The translations under genes were made by a program, and so were the position numbers. Below are positions 8,770 to 16,906 of a stretch of DNA of 64,000 nucleotides, piece after piece. Under the pieces are notes generated by a model. The model was not told the origin of the DNA, did not search any database, and was given only the letters and a program-made list of their open reading frames with translations. The stretch comes from Thalassococcus sp. S3 (GTDB lineage Bacteria > Pseudomonadota > Alphaproteobacteria > Rhodobacterales > Rhodobacteraceae), in NCBI RefSeq assembly GCF_004216475.1, contig NZ_CP022303.1, forward strand, positions 4,461,001 to 4,525,000, read 5' to 3'. Numbering within the stretch: position 1 is the first letter of the stretch; each line of letters starts with the position of its first letter.

Positions 8770-9756
8770 TTAGAGGAAGCCCAGCTTTTTCATCAGGTCA
8801 CCGATGACCTGTTCCTGCTCTTCCAGGAAAGCCGAGAAATCCGCGCCGGAATTGTGGATATTCACCCAGCCGTTTCGCGCACGGACCTCTTCCCATTCGG
8901 GCGTGTCGTACATCTTGGTCAGCGCATCCTGGTACATGGCCAGCTTATCCTCCGGCAGGCCCGGCGCCGCGAAGAAACCGCGCCAGTTGACGAAAGTCAT
9001 GTCGATGCCCTGCTCTTTCATCGTGGGCGCATCGCCGTATGTACCGACACGTTCATCCGAGGTCACGCCGATGATCTTCACCTCACCTGCGCGTGCCATC
9101 TCGATCGCTTCGGAAAACCCGGTGGAAAGCGCCTTGATCTCACCCGAAAGGAGCGCCGCCATAGCCGGCCCGCCCGTGTCGTAGGGGATGTATTTCACAT
9201 CCAGCGCATCCTTGCCCGCGGCTTCCATCACCATCGCGGCGACCAGGTGGTCCATGCCGCCCGGAACCGAACCGCCGCCAATGGCAAAGCCGCGTGGATC
9301 GGCCTCGTAGGCCGCAATCAGGTCGGCCATGGAGTTCACATCGCTGTCCTTGCCCACGACAAGTGTCGCGTAGTCACCGATGGTGCCGGCCACCAGGGTC
9401 AGATCACGGAAGTTATGCGGGAACATGCCCGTGAGCGAGCGGATCACGATCGGTGTGGAATTCACCATCAGCGTGCCATGCTGGCTCTCGGCGTTTTCGA
9501 TCAGATAACCGATGGCCTTGCCGCCGCCACCGCCCGACATGTTCTCGAAACTTGCCTGTCCGACCAGACCGGATTTCGTCAGCGCCTCACCCGTCCCCCG
9601 GGCCGTGCCGTCCCAGCCGCCACCTGCGCCACCGGGTATCAGGAAGTGAACGCTGTCCAGCACCTGATCGCCGTCCGCCAAGACCGGCGCGCCGAACGAC
9701 AACGTGGCCGCAGCCGCAGCCACCATGACCCGGCGGGTCAGGTTGAATTTCGTCAT
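8770..9756 (-). CDS. tctC: Tripartite tricarboxylate transporter substrate-binding protein (TctC/Bug family)
   Basis: This 328-residue periplasmic receptor of the Bug/TctC family binds a carboxylate for TctAB. The start is the ATG behind GGGAGG; the frame extends further upstream but only through the promoter. The signal peptide runs to about residue 27 (APVLA-DG). The mature protein has the family strands VHFLIPGGAGGGWDGTAR near the N-terminus and IPYDTGGPAM in the second half. It is the first gene of tctCBA and is transcribed away from a two-component regulator, the usual arrangement for TctDE-controlled transporters. Confidence 0.9.
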   Translation of the reverse strand: MTKFNLTRRVMVAAAAATLSFGAPVLADGDQVLDSVHFLIPGGAGGGWDGTARGTGEALTKSGLVGQASFENMSGGGGGKAIGYLIENAESQHGTLMVNSTPIVIRSLTGMFPHNFRDLTLVAGTIGDYATLVVGKDSDVNSMADLIAAYEADPRGFAIGGGSVPGGMDHLVAAMVMEAAGKDALDVKYIPYDTGGPAMAALLSGEIKALSTGFSEAIEMARAGEVKIIGVTSDERVGTYGDAPTMKEQGIDMTFVNWRGFFAAPGLPEDKLAMYQDALTKMYDTPEWEEVRARNGWVNIHNSGADFSAFLEEQEQVIGDLMKKLGFL

Positions 9757-9776
9757 GGTATCCTCCCATTTGACAA

Positions 9777-9794
9777 GGGCGGTCGTTGCCGCCC
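9777..9794 (-). promoter_or_regulatory. Small hairpin in the tctC leader
   Basis: GGGCGG (9777-9782) and CCGCCC (9789-9794) can pair around a 6-nt loop, 21 bp upstream of the tctC start. It may shape the leader of the tctC message; the stem is short and the function is not established. Confidence 0.3.
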
Positions 9795-9812
9795 ATCTCG
9801 GTGTAAAAAACA

Positions 9813-9836
9813 TGACAACCTGACACCGACCTGTCA
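9813..9836. promoter_or_regulatory. Possible response-regulator sites between tctC and tctD-like gene
   Basis: The divergent promoter region holds two direct TGACA copies (9813-9817 and 9821-9825, 8-bp step) and one inverted TGTCA (9832-9836). Short direct repeats of this kind suit an OmpR-family regulator, and the adjacent response regulator is the obvious candidate to bind them and control tctC and perhaps itself. Confidence 0.35.
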
Positions 9837-9864
9837 CCACTGCCGTGGACACGGACATATTTGC

Positions 9865-10530
9865 ATGAGATTCCTGCTGATCGAAGACAACCGAGAATTG
9901 GCACTGGCGACCAGAGACCGCCTGACACTCGACGGTCACGTCGTGGATCACGCCGCCGATCTGGCCACGGCGCAGGACTATGCGCGCACCATGAGCTATG
10001 ATCTTGTTTTGCTTGATATAATGTTGCCGGATGGCGATGGTCGTGACTTCTTGGCCTATTTGCGTGACATTCGCAGCGACACCCCGGTGATTGCCGTCAC
10101 CGCGCGGTCGGAGGTTTCGGACAAAGTCGGCATTCTGGACCTTGGCGCGGACGATTACATCTCGAAGCCCTTCGATTTCGCCGAGCTTGAAGCCCGCTGC
10201 CGTGCCGTCCTGCGCCGCCGCGCGGGCACCAGCAGCAACACGCAGAGAATCGGGGATGTCGCGTTCAATCGGCTGGGCGGGACGCTCACGATTGAGAACC
10301 GCATCATCGAGCTGCGCAATCGTGAACTGCGTCTCTTTGAGTTGCTCGCCGACAATCCCAACGTAATCTTCTCGAAGCCAAAGCTTGTAGATCGGCTGTT
10401 TTCATTTGATGAAGACGTTTCGGAAAACGCAATCGAGGTCTATGTGGGGCGGCTGCGCAAGCATCTTGCCGCTTCGAATGTGTCCATCAGCACGATCCGT
10501 GGGCTGGGTTACCGGTTGGATATCGGATGA
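9865..10530 (+). CDS. OmpR-family response regulator (TctD-like)
   Basis: This 221-residue response regulator starts at the ATG at 9865; the frame is open far upstream but only antisense to tctC. The receiver domain (1-115) has the acidic pair E7-D8, the phospho-acceptor D51 in LVLLDIMLPDGDG and K101 in YISKPF. The C-terminal winged helix (about 125-220) ends with the usual DVSENAIEVYVGRLRKHL and TIRGLGYRL. It shares a 4-bp ATGA overlap with the kinase gene that follows. In TctD-like systems such proteins activate a divergent TTT transporter, which matches the tctCBA genes here. Confidence 0.9.
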   Translation: MRFLLIEDNRELALATRDRLTLDGHVVDHAADLATAQDYARTMSYDLVLLDIMLPDGDGRDFLAYLRDIRSDTPVIAVTARSEVSDKVGILDLGADDYISKPFDFAELEARCRAVLRRRAGTSSNTQRIGDVAFNRLGGTLTIENRIIELRNRELRLFELLADNPNVIFSKPKLVDRLFSFDEDVSENAIEVYVGRLRKHLAASNVSISTIRGLGYRLDIG

Positions 10531-11903
10531 CGGTCTGGCCGCGAAAGTCAGGGTCGCTGCGACGCAGGCTGGGCGTCCAGCTGATCGGCAGCGCGGCTAT
10601 TCTGGCTGCGATCCTGGCCGTGATGTTCCAACGCTTTGGCCAGCAGATCGCGACGGAGTCGCAAGACAACGTCCTGCTTGCCTCGACAACCTCCATCCTT
10701 GAAAACGTATCCGAACGCGACGGACAGATCGTTGTCGATATCCCCTACGCCGCGTTGTCGATGCTGGGGACGGTGTCGGATGACCGGGTGTTTTATCGGA
10801 TCGACGCGGGTGAGACCTTCCTGACGGGTTATGAGGACCTGGCGCCGCCGAATGACGGCGTGCATGAAATCTCGTACCTCACCACCGACTACCGCGATTT
10901 TCAGGTCAGACTGGTTGCTGCCTCGCGTCTGATGTCCGTCAATGGTCAGTCCGTTCCCGTGGTCGTGTCGCTTGCCCAGACACAGGACGGACTTCAGGAG
11001 CGGTTGGACATCCTCTTTCGGCAGGCGATGGTGCTGGGCTTGGGTTTTTTCCTGATCGCATCGGTTCTTTCGATCTGGACGGTGAACAGGGTGTTTCGCC
11101 CGCTTCAGGATCTTGCCGGGTCCGTGGCGCGGCGCGGGCCGAACGACCTAAGGCCGTTTCGCGCCGATGTGCCCGAGGAAATGGGGCCGCTTGTCGACGC
11201 GTTGAACGACTTCACTGGGCGGCTGTCGCGGTCACTTCAGCGGTCCGAAGAGTTCATCACAGAGGCGGCGCACCGGGTGCGCACCCCCCTTGCAACGGTA
11301 CGGACCCAGGCAGAGGTCATCATGCGAAAAATGCGGATGAATAATAACCGCGTGGCCCTCCGCCAGATGATCCGCGCGATCGACGAAAGCTCCCGCACGG
11401 CGGGGCAGCTTCTGGATCAGGCGATGGTGAACCTCAGAACCGAAGCGCTTGACCGGACAGAGGTGGATCTGGCGAGTTGCGTCGGAGACGTCGTTGACCG
11501 CCTGCGGCCCGTCGCCGAACTGCGCGATATCGCCCTGCACACGGATCTTGACCAGACAACGCCAGTCAAAGTCGATGGTATTCTTGTGCAAAACGCGATC
11601 ACCAATATCCTCGACAACGCAATCAAATACGCCCCGGTTGAATCCGATATCACCGTCGAAACACGCCTGACGGAAGAGAGCGCGCATGTTCGTGTTTTGG
11701 ATCAGGGGCCGGGCTTTGGACTGGAGGAGCCGGATAGGCTTCGGCAACGGTTCGTGCGTGGCCAGGCAGCCGAAGGAACGGTCGGTTCCGGTTTGGGACT
11801 GACCATCGCAGCCCAGGTGTTCGAGGCCCATGGCGGGGGACTGACCTTAGCAGACAGATCCGGGGAGAAAGGCGCATGCGTCGACGTCTACTTGCCGCGC
11901 TGA
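10527..11903 (+). CDS. Sensor histidine kinase (TctE-like)
   Basis: This 458-residue membrane histidine kinase has a first membrane segment near residues 18-34 and a periplasmic sensor region at 35-165 of the 2CSK_N type. The second membrane segment lies at 168-190 and is followed by a HAMP linker. The dimerisation helix carries phospho-acceptor H249 (AAHRVRTPL). The ATPase domain has the N box (NILDNAIKYAP) and G boxes (DQGPGFGL, GSGLGLTIA). It is coupled to the response regulator by ATGA and overlaps the next gene by 28 bp. It probably senses the transported acid or a loaded binding protein. Confidence 0.9.
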   Translation: MTVWPRKSGSLRRRLGVQLIGSAAILAAILAVMFQRFGQQIATESQDNVLLASTTSILENVSERDGQIVVDIPYAALSMLGTVSDDRVFYRIDAGETFLTGYEDLAPPNDGVHEISYLTTDYRDFQVRLVAASRLMSVNGQSVPVVVSLAQTQDGLQERLDILFRQAMVLGLGFFLIASVLSIWTVNRVFRPLQDLAGSVARRGPNDLRPFRADVPEEMGPLVDALNDFTGRLSRSLQRSEEFITEAAHRVRTPLATVRTQAEVIMRKMRMNNNRVALRQMIRAIDESSRTAGQLLDQAMVNLRTEALDRTEVDLASCVGDVVDRLRPVAELRDIALHTDLDQTTPVKVDGILVQNAITNILDNAIKYAPVESDITVETRLTEESAHVRVLDQGPGFGLEEPDRLRQRFVRGQAAEGTVGSGLGLTIAAQVFEAHGGGLTLADRSGEKGACVDVYLPR

Positions 11904-12889
11904 TAGCGATCTGCGCGATACCGGCATGGGCTTTTGAAATGGAGTCCGAGACACTGTTCCCCGTCGCGGACAGACGGGACAGCCTCAGGATCCTGTCCAG
12001 CACCGACCTCGATCTCTTTCGCCCGGTGATCGAAAGCTTTCAGGACGCGCATCGACGGACAGAGGTCGTTTATACCTCGGCACTGAGCACCGAAGTGATG
12101 AAAGCCGTGCTCGATGGATCGCAAGACTTTGACCTGGTCGTCTCGTCCGCAATGGACCTGCAGACGAAGCTGGCCAATGACGGCTATGCGCGTCCGGTGA
12201 CGTCCGGTGCGACGGCACTGGTGCCCGATTGGGCAAAGTGGCGTGACAGCGTCTTTGCCTTCACGCAGGAGCCCGCAACGATGGTTCTGTCTGTCGATGC
12301 CTTCGAGGGCTTGCCTCTTCCGGCGTCCCGTCAGGAACTGATCGAAGTGCTGCGCGATCATCCCGAAAGGTTCGAAGGCCGCGTCGGCACCTACGATATA
12401 AGGGACGCTGGTGTCGGCTATATCTTCGCAACGCAAGACAGCCGTATATCCGAAGCGTTCTGGAGATTATCGGAAGTGTTCGGCAGTCTTGGCACGACGC
12501 TCTATTGCTGTTCTTCCGACATGATCGACGATGTCAGCGCCGGGCGCCTGGCAGTCGCCTATAACGTCCTTGGCAGCTACGCCCGCGCGCGCCCGGATTT
12601 GGCGGACCGTTTGCACATCATTGAGCCCGAGGACTTTACCACGACCATGCTCCGCTCGATCCTTGTTCTGGATACGGCACAGAACAGGGAGGGTGCGGAG
12701 CGGTTCTTGAACCATCTGCTCCAAGCGGCGTGGGAGCGGCCTGGATCTATCCCCCTCCCCAACGAGACGTTGAAGGAAGCAGGGCAGCGCAGACCGATCC
12801 GCCTGGGGCCCGGTCTGTTGGTTTTTCTGGATCAGGCCAAACGCGCCCAATTCATTGCCGCCTGGGAGGACGCTATCCTGCAACGATAG
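11876..12889 (+). CDS. Periplasmic solute-binding protein encoded within the two-component operon
   Basis: This 337-residue exported protein has a clear signal peptide (MRRRLLAALIAICAIPAWA). The mature part resembles iron/thiosulfate-type class II ABC binding proteins: RILSSTDLDLFRPVIESF, then FDLVVSSAMDLQTKLANDG and a late VAYNVLGSYARAR. No ABC permease or ATPase lies nearby. Its start lies 28 bp inside the kinase gene, so it is made together with the kinase. The likely role is a sensing accessory that presents a ligand to the kinase rather than a transport receptor. This resembles three-component sensory systems in other proteobacteria and is inference from context. Confidence 0.75.
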   Translation: MRRRLLAALIAICAIPAWAFEMESETLFPVADRRDSLRILSSTDLDLFRPVIESFQDAHRRTEVVYTSALSTEVMKAVLDGSQDFDLVVSSAMDLQTKLANDGYARPVTSGATALVPDWAKWRDSVFAFTQEPATMVLSVDAFEGLPLPASRQELIEVLRDHPERFEGRVGTYDIRDAGVGYIFATQDSRISEAFWRLSEVFGSLGTTLYCCSSDMIDDVSAGRLAVAYNVLGSYARARPDLADRLHIIEPEDFTTTMLRSILVLDTAQNREGAERFLNHLLQAAWERPGSIPLPNETLKEAGQRRPIRLGPGLLVFLDQAKRAQFIAAWEDAILQR

Positions 12890-12890
12890 C

Positions 12891-13571
12891 TCACGCAGCG
12901 GATTGCGGCGCGCCAGAAGCCGTCAGATGGCCCGTCTTCACGTAGATCAGGCATCCATCTTCCGAGAAGGGCGTATGCTCTGACAAATGGGGGCTGCGCA
13001 GCCAGGTCCCCGCGGGGTAGTCGCCGTATTCGTCCTGAAAGGTCCCTTCCAGCACAAAAATCTCTTCCCCACCCCAATGGGCATGTCGTTTGAAAACCGT
13101 GCCCGGAGACCACCTGACAAGCGCGACGTTCTCGTTGATCGCATCATGCAACGGAAGAACGGAAAGCCCCTCGACCAGTCCGGGAGAGAAATCCCGGCTG
13201 CGCGTGTCGACACAGAACTGCGCCCGGTCGGACGGATCAAATTGATGCAACTTCACGAAAATCGTGCACCCGCCCTTGGTATGGGGCGCATGAGATGTGC
13301 CGATGGGATTGCGCACATAGGACCCAGCCGGGAAGTCTCCGGTTTCGTCGGAGAAGACCCCGTCGAGCACGAGAAATTCCTCTCCCCCGCCATGCGTATG
13401 GGCGTCGAAGGTCGAGCCCGGCGCAAAGCGCACAAGAGTAGTGGCCCGCGCCACCTCGTCGCCGATACGGTCGAGCATCATGCGATCGACCCCGTTGGAG
13501 GGTGAATGTACCCAATCATAGTCGTCCGGTCGCACGACCACACGTTGAGAAAAGTCCGCGTTAATCCGCAT
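12891..13571 (-). CDS. Double-cupin protein, ChrR-like
   Basis: This 226-residue protein is built of two similar cupin domains. The first (about 45-125) has HTHGGGEEFLVLDG and the second (about 145-220) has HAHWGGEEIFVLEG, each followed by a DE-GD-PAG loop. Both metal sites look intact (HxH...E). The sequence type matches the cupin domain of ChrR-like proteins, but the zinc-binding anti-sigma domain is absent. Its AGGAGGGAG ribosome site overlaps the SDR stop, so the two genes form one unit under the TetR regulator. The reaction is unknown; dioxygenase, isomerase or sensor roles are all possible. It ends 1 bp from the convergent binding-protein gene. Confidence 0.75.
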   Translation of the reverse strand: MRINADFSQRVVVRPDDYDWVHSPSNGVDRMMLDRIGDEVARATTLVRFAPGSTFDAHTHGGGEEFLVLDGVFSDETGDFPAGSYVRNPIGTSHAPHTKGGCTIFVKLHQFDPSDRAQFCVDTRSRDFSPGLVEGLSVLPLHDAINENVALVRWSPGTVFKRHAHWGGEEIFVLEGTFQDEYGDYPAGTWLRSPHLSEHTPFSEDGCLIYVKTGHLTASGAPQSAA

Positions 13572-13586
13572 GTGATCTCTCCCTCC

Positions 13587-14339
13587 TCAGTTCCGTCCGG
13601 CCATGACACCGCCATCGACAGGCAGAACCGCACCAGTGATCCATGATGCCCTGTCCGACGCGAGAAACAAGATGGCTTCGGCGATATCAGCCGGTTGTCC
13701 ATTGCGCCCCAAAGGGTGAAAGGCGTTGAAGAACGGAAGCGTTTCAGCCACCTGATCAGGGCTCATGAACGTGTTGTAAACCGGAGTTTCAACGACCGCG
13801 GGCGCGACGGCGTTGATCCGGATGTTATCGCCCGCAAGCTCAAGAGCCAGGTTCTTTACCAGTTGATGCACGCCGGCATTGGCAGCGGAATACGCAGCCG
13901 AAGGGGTCGCGCCGATCGCCTGAAGCGCCCACATCGAACCAGTGTGGACGATGGCCCCGCCGCCACGTCTTTGCATGGAGCGCGCCGCCGCCTGGGCCAT
14001 AAAGAACTTTCCCTTCAGGATCGTTCCAAGAAACGCGTCATACTCCGCCTCGGTTTGGTCGAGAAACGGTTTGGGCGCGAAGATTCCGGCATTGTTGATC
14101 AGGATGTCGACCCCTCCAAACGTATCTTCGGCGTGATCGACAAGGCGCTGTGCTGTCGCAGGATCCGAGATATCCCCGGCAATTGGATGCGCACCCATCT
14201 CGTCAGTCTTGGACGCCAGTTTTTTTGGGTCCCGGCCGTTCAAGATGACATTGGCGCCATGGGCGACGAGACGACGCGCTGTCTCCTCTCCGATACCGGA
14301 GCCTCCGCCGGTGACGATCGCGACTTTGTTTTCGAACAT
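13587..14339 (-). CDS. SDR-family NAD(P)-dependent oxidoreductase
   Basis: This 250-residue classical short-chain dehydrogenase has the cofactor motif GGGSGIGE near residues 11-18, NNAG at about 85-88, the catalytic serine in HTGSMWA and YSAAN(A)GVH in place of the usual YxxxK. The tyrosine is present, but the expected lysine position is altered by the AANAG segment, so activity should be judged with care. It begins 9 bp from an operator-like site that matches the palindrome over tetR. The substrate is unknown; the adjacent cupin suggests a small detoxification or catabolic unit. Confidence 0.82.
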   Translation of the reverse strand: MFENKVAIVTGGGSGIGEETARRLVAHGANVILNGRDPKKLASKTDEMGAHPIAGDISDPATAQRLVDHAEDTFGGVDILINNAGIFAPKPFLDQTEAEYDAFLGTILKGKFFMAQAAARSMQRRGGGAIVHTGSMWALQAIGATPSAAYSAANAGVHQLVKNLALELAGDNIRINAVAPAVVETPVYNTFMSPDQVAETLPFFNAFHPLGRNGQPADIAEAILFLASDRASWITGAVLPVDGGVMAGRN

Positions 14340-14347
14340 TTTTTAAC

Positions 14348-14365
14348 TTCCTACTAGTTGGATGG
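14348..14365. promoter_or_regulatory. Second TetR-type operator, before the SDR gene
   Basis: TTCCTACTAGTTGGATGG matches 12 of 18 positions of the complementary strand of the palindrome core at tetR (TACCTACTACATGGTAGA). It sits 9-26 bp upstream of the SDR start, where a bound repressor would block the SDR-cupin transcript. Confidence 0.45.
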
Positions 14366-14382
14366 TTTCTGAGATAAAATTT

Positions 14383-14943
14383 TTACTGCACGTTTGCCGT
14401 CAGGTGTCGAACCGCCTGATCAAATCGTTTGGGATCGCGCGCGGCTCTTGCAATAAGCTGGGCTCCCTCGACCTGGGCCAAGGTTGCCCATGCCTGTGCC
14501 TCTGGATCGGCCCCCTTTGGCAGCGTCGCATCCAGCTGACCACGTTCAAAAAGCGCGATGAGCCAGCCGATACTCTCCTCGTGGAAGAGTTCAAGCTCCC
14601 CCAAGACGGGCGCGTCAAAACTGTCCCGGCCCGCGCTGAGCGCGACGCAAAGACATACCTGCTCTCCGCCATGAAGCGCGGCGCGATAGATGTCGAGATA
14701 AGCTTGAAGTTGTTCGCCTGCGGTTGACGCATCCTGACGAGCCTTGGCAAGCGAAAGGGTAAACGCCTCCCGGTAGCGACGGATCAAGGCAAGGGCGAGA
14801 TCCGCTTTCGTCGGGAAATGATGATGAATGCTGGCCTTGCGAATGCCGACATCCTTGGACAGATCCGCATAGCTGAACGCATCAAACCCTTTGGACCGGG
14901 CAAGCCGTTCGGCGCTGTCGAGGAGATGTGTCTTTGTATCCAT
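14383..14943 (-). CDS. TetR/AcrR-family transcriptional regulator
   Basis: This 186-residue regulator has an N-terminal helix-turn-helix (about 8-50: LLDSAERLARSKGF, then LSKDVGIRKASIHHHFPTK) of the TetR type. The all-helical C-terminal ligand domain resembles the AcuR/YjdC sort (TetR_C). I chose the ATG at 14943. A slightly longer start at 14952 falls in the middle of the palindrome, and the longest frame to 15018 contains none of the conserved helix. It probably represses itself and the SDR-cupin genes downstream (43 bp away). Confidence 0.85.
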   Translation of the reverse strand: MDTKTHLLDSAERLARSKGFDAFSYADLSKDVGIRKASIHHHFPTKADLALALIRRYREAFTLSLAKARQDASTAGEQLQAYLDIYRAALHGGEQVCLCVALSAGRDSFDAPVLGELELFHEESIGWLIALFERGQLDATLPKGADPEAQAWATLAQVEGAQLIARAARDPKRFDQAVRHLTANVQ

Positions 14944-14967
14944 ATCTACCATGTAGTAGGTAGATAT
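14942..14967. promoter_or_regulatory. Perfect palindromic operator over the tetR start
   Basis: ATATCTACC (14942-14950) and GGTAGATAT (14959-14967) are exact inverted copies around an 8-bp spacer, 26 bp in all. The site covers the start codon of the TetR gene, the classic place for an autorepression operator. Confidence 0.6.
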
Positions 14968-15032
14968 CTGGAATGCAAGCATCGGAAGATCGGACAGCCG
15001 GTAAAACTGTCGAAGCACTCATAAGTCACCCC

Positions 15033-15674
15033 TCAAGAGCGCCGGATTACCCCATAGACAGCATAACCGCGATAGAGAGAGCGCATCTCTAAGCGGGTCC
15101 CGGTTTCCAGGGAAAGCTGCTCCATCACATTCCGAAAATCGGATCGGGGAGAGACGTGAAATTTGCGGAGCCACGCGTGTAGCCCAGTCCTGAACCAGCT
15201 GGGCAATCCGGCCTGATCGCCAAAGTCGACGATATGCAGCGATCCGCCTGGGGCCACATGGTCCAAGGCCTGACGCGCGGCGCGGGACCAGTCGGGGATC
15301 ATCGAGACCCCATACGAAATGAACACCCGATCAAAAGTCTCACGGTCAAAAAGAGCACGCGCATCGAAATCGCGCGCATCCGCTGGCATCAGCGGAACAT
15401 CCGCGCCGAGTTTAGCCTTGGCGCTGCGCAACATCTCTTCGGAGATATCAAGACCAAAGAGCGCGCCGCCTGGGTAGACCTGCCTGACCTTGCTAAGGTT
15501 ACGACCTGTTCCACAGGCCACTTCCAACACAGCGCCATCCTTGGGCACGTTCAACTCAGAAATCAGGTGATCGCGGCCCAAGAGATAATAGCGTCGGGTA
15601 ATGTCATATATCAAACGCTGATAGCGATAGGTGCTGTCCATCAGCTTGGCATGGGATGACGCGTGATCGCTCAT
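15033..15674 (-). CDS. btaB: S-adenosylmethionine:diacylglycerylhomoserine N-methyltransferase (BtaB)
   Basis: This 213-residue class I methyltransferase adds three methyl groups to diacylglycerylhomoserine, giving the betaine lipid DGTS. The SAM motif is VLEVACGTGRN near residues 48-58, with an acidic LDISEEML following. The N-terminal YRYQRLIYDITRRYYLLGRD segment is typical of BtaB. Its start overlaps the btaA stop by 4 bp (ATGA). The pair is third and second in plcP-btaA-btaB, so methylation is the last step of the lipid exchange run by this operon. Confidence 0.88.
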   Translation of the reverse strand: MSDHASSHAKLMDSTYRYQRLIYDITRRYYLLGRDHLISELNVPKDGAVLEVACGTGRNLSKVRQVYPGGALFGLDISEEMLRSAKAKLGADVPLMPADARDFDARALFDRETFDRVFISYGVSMIPDWSRAARQALDHVAPGGSLHIVDFGDQAGLPSWFRTGLHAWLRKFHVSPRSDFRNVMEQLSLETGTRLEMRSLYRGYAVYGVIRRS

Positions 15675-16900
15675 CCGTTCGCCATGCGATAAAGATGGAC
15701 GGCACCGTAAATTGCCGACCGATCATCTGCCGTGGCCTTTGCCGAAGCCTTCGCATCATATTTCCAATGCCCAAGCAGGTCCGGCGCAACACGCCCCGGC
15801 AGGATATCGTTGATCCCGCCCGTTCGGAACAAGACCCGCGCACCTGGCCGTGCGGTCCGGGTGATCTCGGCCCAGAGGTTCGCCAGTTGGTCGTCCGTCA
15901 TCCAATCCTGGGCATCCAGCAACACGTATACGTCCCGCGATCCGTCCGGCAACGAAGCCAACAGATCGATCAAAGATCGGTTGTGGGCGCGGACCCGTCT
16001 TGCATTGGCCTTTACCGTCTCGAACTGTCCGCGCTCAAGATAAGGCGGAACGGATCGCGGCTCATCAGGTGCATAGCCGCGGGCGAAGGCCTGCCAGGCA
16101 AAATAGTTTTCGGAAACCGGGAAATCGCACATCAATTTGCGAATGCGCTCGCGCAGGACAGGGATCACGTCCCCCCCACCATCTGCGGCAAGCTTGTCAT
16201 ATTGGGCCGGCGGAATGCCCAAGCCGAAAAGAGAGGCTCTTTGCTGCGCAAGCCGCATGACAATCCACCTGTCAAAGAGCGGGTCGACATGGCTGCCAAA
16301 AAATGCCCTTTGAGCCTCCAGCGTCGAACATCTGACAAATTCGCGGAAATTGACCCCCGCGAGACGCCCGACAACGTGTATGCCACCTATGAAGCGGCCC
16401 AGCAGACCGTGATGATAGATCGTGCGCTCAAAAAGCGAGATGCGGCGGCGTAAGAGGGTGCCCCCCTCCCAATAGCCGCGCGTCTCACCGTCCAGATGCG
16501 GGGCGACGACGCGATCGTAGACGCCGACATTCGCCGCATGATTTGCCTTGCCAAAGAAGCGATAGAACGTATCGAAGTCCCCGATGCGCTCCGCTCCGGC
16601 CAGTTTAAGCCTCAAAAGCGCGATATGGGCCGGTGACAAGTCTACAGCGGTGATACTTGCAGGATTGGCGGTCAAATACGACATCACGTTGCACCCGCCG
16701 GACGCAATACAGACCATCTGATCTTCGGGGCCAATCTGCAGCGCCTGCATATCGGCAACGGGATCTTCCCAGATCTGGGCATAGACCAATCCCTGAAAAA
16801 GGTGGGAAAAGACGCGCTCCAGGGCGCCCGTCTTGCTCAGCGCGGGGTTTTGATGGACCGCAGCGCCTAGCTGGTCTTCGATCGAAGCTGTATACGTCAT
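15671..16900 (-). CDS. btaA: S-adenosylmethionine:diacylglycerol 3-amino-3-carboxypropyltransferase (BtaA)
   Basis: This 409-residue DUF3419 protein moves the 3-amino-3-carboxypropyl group of SAM onto diacylglycerol to form diacylglycerylhomoserine, the first committed step of DGTS synthesis. Recognisable BtaA stretches are LVYAQIWEDPVADMQAL near the N-terminus, CIASGGCNVMSYL (SAM site), the AVDLSPAHIALLRLKLAG segment and YVLLDAQDWM in the C-terminal third. It lies 6 bp after plcP and overlaps btaB. Diacylglycerol would be supplied by PlcP from phospholipids. Confidence 0.92.
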   Translation of the reverse strand: MTYTASIEDQLGAAVHQNPALSKTGALERVFSHLFQGLVYAQIWEDPVADMQALQIGPEDQMVCIASGGCNVMSYLTANPASITAVDLSPAHIALLRLKLAGAERIGDFDTFYRFFGKANHAANVGVYDRVVAPHLDGETRGYWEGGTLLRRRISLFERTIYHHGLLGRFIGGIHVVGRLAGVNFREFVRCSTLEAQRAFFGSHVDPLFDRWIVMRLAQQRASLFGLGIPPAQYDKLAADGGGDVIPVLRERIRKLMCDFPVSENYFAWQAFARGYAPDEPRSVPPYLERGQFETVKANARRVRAHNRSLIDLLASLPDGSRDVYVLLDAQDWMTDDQLANLWAEITRTARPGARVLFRTGGINDILPGRVAPDLLGHWKYDAKASAKATADDRSAIYGAVHLYRMANG

Positions 16901-16906
16901 ATCGCT

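Noticed and set aside
8854..9864. Long N-terminal extension of the response regulator
   Set aside because: It is antisense to tctC; the receiver domain begins exactly at the ATG at 9865.
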